From JBHGBM01 sp041946965 (GTDB lineage Bacteria; Acidobacteriota; Terriglobia; Bryobacterales; Bryobacteraceae), in the NCBI GenBank assembly GCA_041946965.1, contig JBHGBM010000023.1, positions 112,920-176,919 of the forward strand: a DNA stretch of 64,000 nt. Direction: 5' to 3'. Shown piece after piece: positions 39,117-47,261 of the stretch. Both the position numbers and the translations under genes were made by a program. How positions within the stretch are numbered: position 1 is the first letter of the stretch; each line of letters opens with the position of its first letter. Below the pieces are notes generated by a model. It saw nothing but the letters and a program-made list of their open reading frames with translations, made no database searches and had not been told where the DNA came from.

Positions 39117-40247
39117 ATGGCTCAAACTTCCAGGCGGGCGTTCCTGCGCGGCGGCGCGGCGGGCGTCGCGATCGTGGCGCCCGAAGCGGTGCGCGGTTCA
39201 CAGGCGAACTCGAAGATTTCGGTGGGGCTGATCGGCTCGGGCAATCGCGGCTCGTACGATGCCTCCATCGTCCACGCCGATCCGCGGGCGCGCATCACGG
39301 CGCTGTGCGATCTCTATGACGATCAGATGGAGCGCGCGGCGCAGCGCATCAAGGTCACCAATCCGAAGACGTACAAGGAATTCGAAAAGCTGCTGGGGTC
39401 CGATGTGGACGCGGTGGTGATCGCCAGCCCGGTATTCGAACACCCGCGCATGCTGGAAGCCGCGGTCCAGGCGCGCAAGCACATCTACTGCGAGAAGCCC
39501 GCGGGCGCCGATGCGGAGGGTTGCAGGCGCGTCATCGCCGCCGGCCGCCGGCACGATCCGAAAAAGTGCCTCATGTTCGGGTTCCAGCAGCGCTACGGCC
39601 CGGTGTACCTCAAGGCGTACGAGGCGCTGAAGTCCGGCGCCATCGGCGAGATCACCATGGCGAGCGGCTTCTGGATGGGCGGCAGTCCCATTCCCCGCGC
39701 CAAGGGTGCAAGCGGCGCGAAGCTGACCGGCGACAAGCTCCGGAACTGGTACGCGTACAGGGATCTCTCCGGCGACATCATCGTGGAGCAGGACTGCCAC
39801 AATTTCGACGACCTGCACTGGTTTCTCGGCGCGCTGCCCATCCGCTGCGCCGGCTACGGCGGGCGCAAGCTGCGCACCGACCGCGAAGTGATGGACCATC
39901 TCAGCCTGACGTATGAATTCCCCAACGGCCTGCACGTGAGCTATCAGGCCGCCCAGATCACGCCCGCGGGCCTGGGACGCGTGGGCGAGGAGTACGCCGG
40001 CTCGCAGGGCTCGATCTTCACCTCGCGGAAGAAATCCGTGATCTATCGCGGCAACAAGCCGGAGACCATCCAGGCCGGACGCGACATCACCATCGACGCC
40101 ATAGAAACCTTCCTCGGCCACATCGCCGCCGGCACGGTGGAGAACGCGGCGGAGCGGTCCGCCGAGAGCACTATGATCGCGATCCTCGGCCGCACGGCAA
40201 TTTACACGGGCCGCGAGGCCACGTGGAAGGGCGTGTTCGGCGGGTAG
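39117..40247 (+). CDS. Gfo/Idh/MocA family oxidoreductase with Tat-type leader
   Basis: The 376-residue protein begins with a twin-arginine-like leader (MAQTSRRAFLRGGAAGVAIV). The Rossmann fold shows ISVGLIGSGNRGSYDAS, the dinucleotide motif GXGXXG, and the active-site motif is YCEKPAGADAEGC, with the conserved Lys. The second domain contains ASGFWMGGS and DCHNFDDLHWFLG. Substrate and cofactor are unknown; such enzymes oxidise sugars, inositols or related alcohols. It follows the double esterase with a 15-base gap and has its own -10-like hexamer. It is one of five members in the window. Confidence 0.9.
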   Translation: MAQTSRRAFLRGGAAGVAIVAPEAVRGSQANSKISVGLIGSGNRGSYDASIVHADPRARITALCDLYDDQMERAAQRIKVTNPKTYKEFEKLLGSDVDAVVIASPVFEHPRMLEAAVQARKHIYCEKPAGADAEGCRRVIAAGRRHDPKKCLMFGFQQRYGPVYLKAYEALKSGAIGEITMASGFWMGGSPIPRAKGASGAKLTGDKLRNWYAYRDLSGDIIVEQDCHNFDDLHWFLGALPIRCAGYGGRKLRTDREVMDHLSLTYEFPNGLHVSYQAAQITPAGLGRVGEEYAGSQGSIFTSRKKSVIYRGNKPETIQAGRDITIDAIETFLGHIAAGTVENAAERSAESTMIAILGRTAIYTGREATWKGVFGG

Positions 40248-40258
40248 CGCCGGCGGTC

Positions 40259-41932
40259 TTACCGCCGCGTCACCTCGATCATGTGAAACAACGTGTCCTC
40301 GCCCCCGGTGTGTACCAGGGCAAGGTCCGTGCCGTGAGGGCCGAGGTTGGCGAAGCGGCCGGCTTCAATCGCCGCCGCCGCTTCCTTCCACCTGCCCGTG
40401 TCGCCGTTGTTCACCGCGAGCGCGGTTTTCGCGTCATCGTACCGCAGCTCCCATGAGCCGCGGCCGCGGTCCAGGTACACCACCCGCACCTTGACCGCCC
40501 GGGGAGCGAAGCGGTCGTCGAGGTCGAAGTACATGGCCCTCTTTCCCGCCGCCGTATCGAAGCCACGGGCGAACCTCCCGTAGGGCTGGTCCTTCGGTCC
40601 CACACGCCACCAGCCGGTACTGGTGCCGTTCGGGTCGTACTGCTTCAGGTAGCGTTCGTAGTTGCCGGCCCAGATGCTCCAGCCCACGTCGTTCATGGCG
40701 GAGGCGTCGCGATTGCGCATCACGGTGTACATGGCCTTTTGCGGATCTCCCTGGCGGGCCCCGCGGGATGCAAACGCGCGCGCGATGCGGAGGCAGCGCT
40801 CCATGCCGGCCTCGATCTCGCCGGGGCGGCTCGAAAAACGGCCCTCGCCGAATTGCGCGGGCGGGAAGCGCTTCAGGTCGGCGGCGTCCAGACCGTCGCG
40901 CAGTGCGCACCAGGCGCCGGGGCTCACGGCGGGATCCTTGTGGCCGCCGTAGCGGCTGACGAACTCGAAGCCTTCGCGGTGGCGCGGATCCCGCAATACC
41001 TCGGTCGCGTTCTGCTGAATGTCGATGCCGAAGTGCAGCACCCACAGGTTCAACCAGTACTGGTTCCACACCGGGGCCTCGCGGAACCAGCCCTTGTGGG
41101 TTTCATCCATTTCGGAGCGGCAGCGTATGAATTCGCCGTTGGCGTTGCGGTGGTTGATGAGGGGATCGAGGAACTCCATCATCTTCAGCTCCGCGTTGAG
41201 CTGGTAGCCGTGCCCGGGATTGCCCGCCTTGCGCCAGGTGTCGGGCATGTTCTTCATGATCCAGTCGTGATACTGGCCCTGGTTTCCGGAGTTGATCAGC
41301 AGGTGGACTTTCGGCTGCTTGGGGCGGTAGAGGCTCTCGAACAGGCGCCAGGTTTCAAACTTGAAGGCGCGCCACTTCTCCTCCGGCAATTGGTAGTTCG
41401 GGTCGAGCGGCTCGCCCTTGTAGCCGCCCTCGTCGCCCGTGGTGCCCTCGGCGGTCTGGATGCAGATGACGGCCTTGCGCGTGGCGGGCGGCAGCCGGTC
41501 GATGCGCGCGGCCACCTCGCGGATCATGTTGTGATAACGGCGCTGATAAACGGGATGGAGATAGAACGGGTACGTCCAGCCGTGCGGCTCTCCACGCGGG
41601 TTCAGCGTGGGAGTGGTCTTCACCTCCGGCACGCCCAGGCCGTAAAGCCAGCGCGGGCTGTGCGGGCCGACCCACACCATGAACTGGATATACAGGCCCG
41701 CATCCGCATACCGCGCCAGCGTGCCCTCGAACATCTCCCAATCGAACTTGCCGGGCGCGGGTTCCAGTTCACTCCAGGGGAATGCCACGAAGGCTCCCTT
41801 CACCCAGGGGCACTGCTTCTTGAGCGCGGCCGGGTCCGGCGTTCCGCGCGTCCACGTCCCGAACGGGCTGTCATCCGCGATGGCCGGCATGGCGGCCGCC
41901 ACCGCGAGGAGAAAAGCGATTCGCGTGGTCAT
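40259..41932 (-). CDS. exported glycoside-hydrolase-like protein of unknown specificity
   Basis: The 557-residue protein starts at ATG 41932 with a signal peptide (TTRIAFLLAVAAAMPAIA). The N-terminal half looks like a TIM-barrel hydrolase: FVAFPWSELEPAPGKFDWEM, GLYIQFMVWVGPHSPRW and ICIQTAEGTTGDEGGY, where Glu in TAEG and the first WSELEP are candidate acid residues. The C-terminal 130 residues (VRVVYLDRGRGSWELRYDD and NNGDTGRWKEAAAAI) are beta-rich and may be a carbohydrate-binding or lectin-like domain. I do not recognise a precise family; GH42/GH35-like and other beta-galactosidase folds are alternatives. It overlaps the upstream short gene by ATGA. Confidence 0.65.
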   Translation of the reverse strand: MTTRIAFLLAVAAAMPAIADDSPFGTWTRGTPDPAALKKQCPWVKGAFVAFPWSELEPAPGKFDWEMFEGTLARYADAGLYIQFMVWVGPHSPRWLYGLGVPEVKTTPTLNPRGEPHGWTYPFYLHPVYQRRYHNMIREVAARIDRLPPATRKAVICIQTAEGTTGDEGGYKGEPLDPNYQLPEEKWRAFKFETWRLFESLYRPKQPKVHLLINSGNQGQYHDWIMKNMPDTWRKAGNPGHGYQLNAELKMMEFLDPLINHRNANGEFIRCRSEMDETHKGWFREAPVWNQYWLNLWVLHFGIDIQQNATEVLRDPRHREGFEFVSRYGGHKDPAVSPGAWCALRDGLDAADLKRFPPAQFGEGRFSSRPGEIEAGMERCLRIARAFASRGARQGDPQKAMYTVMRNRDASAMNDVGWSIWAGNYERYLKQYDPNGTSTGWWRVGPKDQPYGRFARGFDTAAGKRAMYFDLDDRFAPRAVKVRVVYLDRGRGSWELRYDDAKTALAVNNGDTGRWKEAAAAIEAGRFANLGPHGTDLALVHTGGEDTLFHMIEVTRR

Positions 41933-42153
41933 CTGGCTCCCCTCGCCTTGACGTTCTTCCAAAGATCCACTGCGCGACGGCCACGCCAGTCCGCGCCGAA
42001 AAGGCCGGGCAGGCCGTCGCCGTCCTCGTCCGGACGGTGGTCGCCGTCGAGGTCACCCACGGTCTTCAGCGAGATGTCGAGCGGGCCGGCGGGATCGATC
42101 ACCACGTGCTCGAACGCGAGCGCCGAGGCAAGCGCTAACGCTATGCGGATCAC
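41929..42153 (-). CDS. short FG-GAP/EF-hand-like protein (possibly a shortened gene)
   Basis: The 74-residue frame starts at GTG 42153 and has a signal-peptide-like beginning (MIRIALALASALAFEHVV). It then shows one Ca-binding-like repeat, VGDLDGDHRPDEDGDGLPG, and a tail ADWRGRRAVDLWKNVKARGAR. In full-length FG-GAP/VCBS proteins the repeat is preceded by many others, so this may be the remains of a larger gene with an in-frame loss between repeated DGDG segments. Its stop overlaps the next gene's start (ATGA), suggesting it is still translated. Function is unknown. Confidence 0.5.
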   Translation of the reverse strand: MIRIALALASALAFEHVVIDPAGPLDISLKTVGDLDGDHRPDEDGDGLPGLFGADWRGRRAVDLWKNVKARGAR

Positions 42154-42181
42154 GAGGCTCACTATACACGATTCGCCGGGG

Positions 42182-42187
42182 TACAAT
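42182..42187 (+). promoter_or_regulatory. -10-like hexamer TACAAT before 42197 gene
   Basis: TACAAT ends nine bases before ATG 42197. No ribosome-binding site is visible in the gap (ACGAAACCG). Confidence 0.4.
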
Positions 42188-42196
42188 ACGAAACCG

Positions 42197-43489
42197 ATGA
42201 TGCACGAAAACCACAACGCGCCTTCGCGGCGCGCGTTCCTGCAATCCGCCGCGCTCGCGCTGCCCGGTTACGCGGCCGGCAGCGACACGATCCGGGTCGG
42301 CATGATCGGCGCCGGCGGCCGATGTACGGAGGCCGCGCGGCAGGCCATGAACGCCGATAAGGGCGTCCGGCTGGTGGCCATGGCCGACATGGTGATGGAC
42401 CGCCTTCAGGAGAAGCGTCAACTGCTCAAGCGTCAGTACCCCGAGCAGGTCGCGGTGGACGACGCCCACTGCTTCGCCGGCTTCGACGCGTACAAGCACG
42501 TGATCGAGGCTTCCGACGTGGTGCTCATCGCCAACGCAGCCAAGTTCCACCCCCTGCATGCCATGGCCGCGCTCCAGGCGGGCAAGCACGTGTTCGTCGA
42601 GAAGCCGCACGCCATCGACCCGGCCGGCATCAAGGTAGTGCAGGCCGCCGCCGCGCTGGCGAAGCAGAAGAACCTCTCGCTGCTCTCCGGCCTGCAAAGC
42701 CGCTTTCACCCCATGTACCGCGAGACGATCCAGCGCGTGCACGACGGAGCGATCGGGGATATCGTGGCGATCCAGGAAACCTGGTTCCGCGCGCCCTACG
42801 TGCTGTATCCGCGCCGCCCCGGCATGACCGAGGTGGAATACCAGGCCAGCAACCAATACCACTTCCACTGGCTCTCCGGCGACGACGTGCCGCAGACGCT
42901 GGTGCACAACGTGGACCGCGCCAGTTGGGCCATGCGCGGGCAGGCGCCGGTGCGGTGCTACGGCATGGGCGGGCGCTCCACGCTCAACGGCGAGATCTAC
43001 GGCAGCGTCTTCGACCACCACTCCGTGGTTTACGAGTTCGCCGGCGGCACGCGCATGTACGCCATGTGCCGCACGATTGAGAATTGCTACAACGAGAACT
43101 CCAGCCTGCTGATCGGGACCAAGGGCCGCTGCTTCGTCATGCAGGGGCGCATCGAGGGCGAGAACCCCTGGCGCTACGCCGGCCCCAAGACCTATTCCGC
43201 GCCGGAGAACAACCCATACCAGATCGAGCACGTGGAACTGTTCAAGGCCATCCGCGCGGGCAAACCCATGAATAGCGGCGACTACATGGTCCGCAGCACC
43301 ATGATCGGCATCATGGGCCAGCTAAGCTGCTACACGGGAAAGGAAGTCACCTGGGAGCAGGCGATGGCCTCGGATTTCTACTTCCCGCCGAAGCCGGAGG
43401 AGTGCCGGAAGGACATGGAGCCTCCCGTGAAACTTCGCGCCGATGGAACCTACCCGGTATTCACGCCGGGCGTGACGAAGCTGCTTTGA
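42197..43489 (+). CDS. Gfo/Idh/MocA family oxidoreductase with Tat-type leader
   Basis: The 430-residue protein starts at ATG 42197 (MMHENHNAPSRRAFLQSAAL), with a twin-arginine-type leader. The NAD-binding fold shows IRVGMIGAGGRCTEAARQA, and the active-site motif is VFVEKPHAIDPAGI with the conserved Lys. The second domain begins around residue 175 and contains YQASNQYHFHWLSGDD and YGMGGRSTLNGEIYGS. It is about 40 residues longer than the 39117 enzyme. The nearby members share this architecture but differ in sequence, so this is not a fresh duplication. Substrate is unknown. Confidence 0.9.
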   Translation: MMHENHNAPSRRAFLQSAALALPGYAAGSDTIRVGMIGAGGRCTEAARQAMNADKGVRLVAMADMVMDRLQEKRQLLKRQYPEQVAVDDAHCFAGFDAYKHVIEASDVVLIANAAKFHPLHAMAALQAGKHVFVEKPHAIDPAGIKVVQAAAALAKQKNLSLLSGLQSRFHPMYRETIQRVHDGAIGDIVAIQETWFRAPYVLYPRRPGMTEVEYQASNQYHFHWLSGDDVPQTLVHNVDRASWAMRGQAPVRCYGMGGRSTLNGEIYGSVFDHHSVVYEFAGGTRMYAMCRTIENCYNENSSLLIGTKGRCFVMQGRIEGENPWRYAGPKTYSAPENNPYQIEHVELFKAIRAGKPMNSGDYMVRSTMIGIMGQLSCYTGKEVTWEQAMASDFYFPPKPEECRKDMEPPVKLRADGTYPVFTPGVTKLL

Positions 43490-43523
43490 CAGAAGGGGCT
43501 TCTGCCCGGCGCTCTGGAACGGA

Positions 43524-44671
43524 TTACGCGAACTTCCAGCCCTTGCGGAACTCCGGCTTCAAATACCGGTTGGCCTCCGGGTTATTGGTAAACCGCCCCT
43601 TCCGGGCGTCCCAATCCAGGCACCCTTCGAACTTCATGGCGATCACCCCCAGCAGCATCCACTCGACGAACGGACCGGCCACGTCGAAATTAGAGCACGC
43701 CGGCTCGCCGCCCTTCGCGGCACGGATCCAGTCGCGATAGTGGCCCGGCGAACGGGTCAGCAGCGGCGGCGGCAGCTTGTAGTCCTTCATTTTCGCCGCA
43801 GGCACGAGGCGCGTGCGCTCGCCGTAGCACCCGGTGGTCACCATGCCCTTCTCGCCGAGGAACAGGCTGCCGTTCACGTCCTTGTCTCCGAGCAGTTCCT
43901 CGTCCTCTACGCCGTCGAAGTGCGGCCGCGCGGTGAGCCCGTCGTGCCAGAAGATCTTCACCGGCGGCATGGGGCCGCGGGCGGGGAAATCGAAGCGGAT
44001 GATGGTGCGCTGCGGGAACGTGTACTGGCTCTTGCCTTCCTGCTTCACGCACTCCACGCTGGTGGGCGCGGTGAGCCGCAGGGCCATGTTGGGCGTACCC
44101 AGGATGTGGCAGGCCATGTCGCCGATGGCGCCGCAGCCGAAATCCGGGAAGCCGCGCAGCACTCGCGCGCGCCCACGCTGGAATAGCCCTGGTTGCCCAT
44201 TTGCGTCGCGACCTTGTACTTCCGCGCGGCGGCCGTGAGTTGCTGCGCCTCCCATACCGTCCGGGTGAGCGGCTTCTGGCAGTACACGTGTTTGCCGCGC
44301 GCCATCGCCCACATGGACGCGGAGCCGTGCATGTGGTCGGGGCAGCTCACCAGCACCGCGTCGATCTCCCGGCCCTGCTTGTCGAACATGCGCCGGAAAT
44401 CCTTGTACCTGGGTACGTTCGGATGCAGCTTGAAGCCCCGTTCGGCGCGCTTCTCGTCCGGATCGGCCATGGCCACGATGTTCTCCGTGGCGCAGCCCAG
44501 CATGTCCGTGTAGCCCTTGCCGCCCGCGCCAATGGCCGCGATGTTCAGCTTCTCGCTCGGCGACTTGTAGCCGAGCCGCCGCAGCGATGCGGCCGAGCCG
44601 AAGCCTCGCGCCGGGACCGCCCCGGCGAGCAGCGAACCGAAAAAGAAATGCCGTCTGGAAACGCCTGACAT
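43524..44671 (-). pseudogene. Gfo/Idh/MocA oxidoreductase broken by internal deletion and frame change
   Basis: The N-terminal half reads in one frame from ATG 44671 (MSGVSRRHFFFGSLLAGAVP, a Tat-like leader, then AAIGAGGKGYTDM and YCQKPLTRTVWEAQ) as far as QMGNQGYSSVGARE. The C-terminal half resumes in a second frame with RGFPDFGCGAIGDMACHILG and ends KPEFRKGWKFA. In intact relatives about 55-60 residues (a W-rich GEIG...EVH...WDLWLGP stretch) lie between these points. They are missing, and the frame changes near 44155-44175. The gene therefore cannot make a normal protein unless the sequence is in error. Parts around the break are GC-rich and repetitive (GCGCGCGAGTGCTGCGCGG). Confidence 0.8.
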
Positions 44672-44679
44672 AAGCCTCC

Positions 44680-46212
44680 CTACTTTACGGGCCTGAAGAG
44701 CAGGTCCTGAAAATCGAAACTGAAATCGGTGAGTGGAGAAACCGCCGCCATCTTCACCTGGTCCACCGCGCCGTCCGGCTTCAGCGCGAAGGTCACATAC
44801 GCGTCCGCCAGCAGCGTGCGGTTGCGCCAGCGCACGATGAACGTGTCGTACTGCCAGTGTTCGAGATCGCCGCTCAGTTGCGGCGTGTGGGTGAACCGCA
44901 TGGCGAGCCTGCCGCCCGCGTTCTCGATCACCATGTCCCCGTACCACGCGTCGCGGTAGCGTCCCGCATAGCCCGCCGGCGCCAGCGAGGGGCGCGAATT
45001 CGCGTTGCGGGCCGCGGCTGCTTTCTTCACCGCCTCGTTCGCCGAATCCTCCTCCCGTATTGCCGCTTTCCGGTAGTACTCGGCCCAGTTGGTGTCATTC
45101 GCCTGCATGTAGTGGTCGAGGATGGTGCAGACCAGCGCCTGGTACGGCCCGGTGGCCTCCTGGTTGGTGAGCACGACCACGCCCAGGTTCAGGTCCGGCA
45201 CCATGAGCACGCGCGAAGCGTAGCCCGGCAGAGCCCCGGAATGCGTGACCGTCTTACGGCCCCGGTACTGGCCCAATCCCCAGCCGAGCCCGTACGCCGA
45301 GAAGTCTCCGCGCAGCGCGGCGGGCGTCTCCGGGCGCGGCAAGCCGACGGGAATAATGGTCTGCGGCGACCACATCGCGTGCGATTGCGCGGCGCTGAAC
45401 AGACGCCCGCCGCCGGGCAGCGCGCCGCGGTTCAACTGCACGGCGATCCATTTCGCCATGTCCTCCACCGGGGAGTTGATGGCCGCCGCCGCCGGGTTGT
45501 TGTCGAACGGCGCGGGCTCGATGGGCCGCAGCCTGCCTTCCTCGCGCGCGTGCGGCGTGGCGGTGTCCGCGGCCTGCTTCAGCTCGCGCACGCTGGTGTT
45601 GCTGTGGATCATTCCCACGGGCCGGAAGATGCGCTCCCGGATGAACTCGTCCCACTTCATCCCGCTCGCAGCCGCGACCACCTGTCCGGCCACCAGGTAC
45701 AGGATGTTGTCGTAGGCGTACTTGCTGCGGAAACTCGAAGCGGGCTTGATGAAGCGCAGGCGGCGAATGATCTCCTCGCCCGGAATATCGCTGGGCGGCC
45801 AGTAGAGCAGGTCGCCGGCGCCCAGCCCCAGCCCGCTGCGGTGCACCAGCAGGTCGCGCACGGTCATCTCGCGCGTGACATAGGGGTCGTACATCTGGAA
45901 GTAGGGCAAGTGATGGATGACCGGGTCGTCCCATGCGGCCTTCTTCTCATCCACCAGGATGGCGAGCGCCGCCGCGGTGAACGCCTTGGTGTTGGAGGCG
46001 ATGCCGAACAACGAGCGCGCCGTCACCGGCGCGGTCTCGCCGAGTTTCCGCACGCCGTAGCCCTTGGCGAGAACGGCCTTGCCGTCCTTCACCACGGCTA
46101 CCGCCATACCCGGCACTTCGAATGTGTTGCGGATTTTTTCCACCGCCTGGTCCACCATCGCTTCCTGCGCGACGCAGGCGAGCGCCGCGAGCAGGCAGGC
46201 CGCGAGTCTCAT
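44680..46212 (-). CDS. exported serine hydrolase of the class C beta-lactamase fold
   Basis: The 510-residue protein has a short signal peptide (MRLAACLLAALACVAQ) and a beta-lactamase/transpeptidase-like fold. The active-site motif is SXXK in GIASNTKAFTAAAL, the YXN motif is YAYDNILYL, and HSGALPGYAS replaces KTG. A C-terminal DUF3471-like domain (APAGYAGRYRDAWYGDM) follows. Such proteins are esterases, D-aminopeptidases or penicillin-binding-like enzymes. Its start overlaps the purE stop by ATGA at 46209-46212. It is in the same direction as purE, so a shared transcript is likely despite unrelated jobs. Confidence 0.9.
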   Translation of the reverse strand: MRLAACLLAALACVAQEAMVDQAVEKIRNTFEVPGMAVAVVKDGKAVLAKGYGVRKLGETAPVTARSLFGIASNTKAFTAAALAILVDEKKAAWDDPVIHHLPYFQMYDPYVTREMTVRDLLVHRSGLGLGAGDLLYWPPSDIPGEEIIRRLRFIKPASSFRSKYAYDNILYLVAGQVVAAASGMKWDEFIRERIFRPVGMIHSNTSVRELKQAADTATPHAREEGRLRPIEPAPFDNNPAAAAINSPVEDMAKWIAVQLNRGALPGGGRLFSAAQSHAMWSPQTIIPVGLPRPETPAALRGDFSAYGLGWGLGQYRGRKTVTHSGALPGYASRVLMVPDLNLGVVVLTNQEATGPYQALVCTILDHYMQANDTNWAEYYRKAAIREEDSANEAVKKAAAARNANSRPSLAPAGYAGRYRDAWYGDMVIENAGGRLAMRFTHTPQLSGDLEHWQYDTFIVRWRNRTLLADAYVTFALKPDGAVDQVKMAAVSPLTDFSFDFQDLLFRPVK

Positions 46213-46697
46213 GGCAGCGTTTCTTTGGCGATCTTTTCCGCCTGTTCCGCGCGGTAACGGCGGAGCTTTTCCCGCAGCTCGGGCCGGGAATTGGCGAGAA
46301 TGGCGATGGCCAGCAGCGCGGCGTTGCGCGCACCCGCGCCGCCGATCGACAGCGTGCCCACGGGAATGCCTGCGGGCATCTGCACCGTGGAGAGCAGCGA
46401 ATCGAGGCCCTTGAGCGCCTTGCTCTCCATGGGCACGCCGAGCACGGGCAGGAGCGTATGGGCGGCCACGACGCCGGCCAGGTGCGCCGCCGCCCCCGCC
46501 GCCGCGATAATCACTTCGATCCCGCGCCGTTCGGCGCCGCCGGCCAGGTGCATGGCCAGTTCGGGCGAACGGTGCGCCGAGGCGACGCGGCACTCGTGCG
46601 GCACGCCGAAAGCCGTGAGGGTCTCACTGGCGGCGCGCATCGTCTCCCAATCGGACTTGCTGCCCATCATCACCAATACCAGGGGCTTCTCAGTCAT
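46209..46697 (-). CDS. purE: N5-carboxyaminoimidazole ribonucleotide mutase
   Basis: The 162-residue protein is PurE, class I, of purine synthesis. Motifs are VMMGSKSDWETM at the N-terminus, CRVASAHRSPELAMHL for the phosphate-binding loop, IIAAAGAAAHLAGVVAAHT and LGVPMESKALKGLDSLLSTVQMP (mutase-type). AGGAG precedes ATG 46697. It is preceded by an isocitrate dehydrogenase remnant and followed by the serine hydrolase in an ATGA overlap. Pairing of purE with purK is usual, but no purK is in the window. Confidence 0.96.
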   Translation of the reverse strand: MTEKPLVLVMMGSKSDWETMRAASETLTAFGVPHECRVASAHRSPELAMHLAGGAERRGIEVIIAAAGAAAHLAGVVAAHTLLPVLGVPMESKALKGLDSLLSTVQMPAGIPVGTLSIGGAGARNAALLAIAILANSRPELREKLRRYRAEQAEKIAKETLP

Positions 46698-46717
46698 CCA
46701 TTCTCCTTGCGCGTGGG

Positions 46718-47005
46718 TTAGTTACAGCTCACGGGACGCAGCACGCAGGGCTGCCGCCCCAGCCGCGCTATGACGGCGGCGGCGAACTCGCGCGTGCCCG
46801 CCTTCTCCGCGCTGGCACCGGGTGTGTAAATGTCGTCCGGAATAGAGATCTTCCAGGCATTCACAGATCCCCGCCGTCGCCGGCGGCGGCCTCTTCCACC
46901 TCGATGCCGGCCCCAGCCTCACGCAACACGGCCAGCGCGGCATCCATGATTTCCGGACCGATGCCGTCGCCCCGCGTTACCCGTGACGGAGGTTTTCTTC
47001 GCCAT
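46718..47005 (-). pseudogene. isocitrate dehydrogenase remnant (large internal deletion plus frameshift)
   Basis: The start of an isocitrate dehydrogenase is visible: ATG 47005 reads MAKKTSVT, then after one extra base a second frame gives VTRGDGIGPEIMDAALAVLR and AGAGIEVEE. After about 46868-46905 the frame changes to NAWKISIPDDIYTPGASA, and then GTREFAAAVIARLGRQPC, the expected C-terminal segment of the enzyme. Some 350-400 residues in between are gone. A one-base insertion near the start and an out-of-frame large deletion make it a true remnant unless the contig is misassembled. Confidence 0.8.
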
Positions 47006-47102
47006 ATCGGAACCCCCAAGATAAAGGAACCCGGCGGGTGGCGCAACCGTGGATCGAAGACCCCAGGGGCCGTCCGCAGCGGGTCGGCCCCCGCCTGTGG
47101 GC

Positions 47103-47171
47103 TTACTTCTTCTTTGCGGGTTTTTCCTTCTTCGGAGCCGCCTTGGCAGCCTTGTTCTTGCAGCAACCCAT
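47103..47171 (-). CDS. 22-residue Lys-rich small protein
   Basis: The minus strand 47171 to 47103 encodes MGCCKNKAAKAAPKKEKPAK followed by two Lys and a stop. A strong AAGGAG sits eight bases before the ATG, which is rare for noise. The Gly-Cys-Cys start recalls metal-binding or lipidation tags, and the rest is Lys/Ala/Pro. No homologue comes to mind. It sits between the isocitrate dehydrogenase remnant and the divergent DUF362 gene. Confidence 0.42.
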   Translation of the reverse strand: MGCCKNKAAKAAPKKEKPAKKK

Positions 47172-47249
47172 GGAATTCTCCTTCCGCGTCATCTTACCAC
47201 CGAATTGTTACTTTTCTTACATACATTCGGGCGCGCGAACAGCGTGACG

Positions 47250-47255
47250 TATACT
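47250..47255 (+). promoter_or_regulatory. -10-like hexamer TATACT before DUF362 gene
   Basis: TATACT ends six bases (CACAGC) before ATG 47262. There is no ribosome-binding site, so a leaderless start is the simplest reading. Confidence 0.48.
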
Positions 47256-47261
47256 CACAGC

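Noticed and set aside
36843..39125. A 760-residue open frame on the minus strand
   Set aside because: It is antisense to the double esterase gene with two intact nucleophile elbows and runs in another frame over the methyltransferase gene, so it is a shadow.
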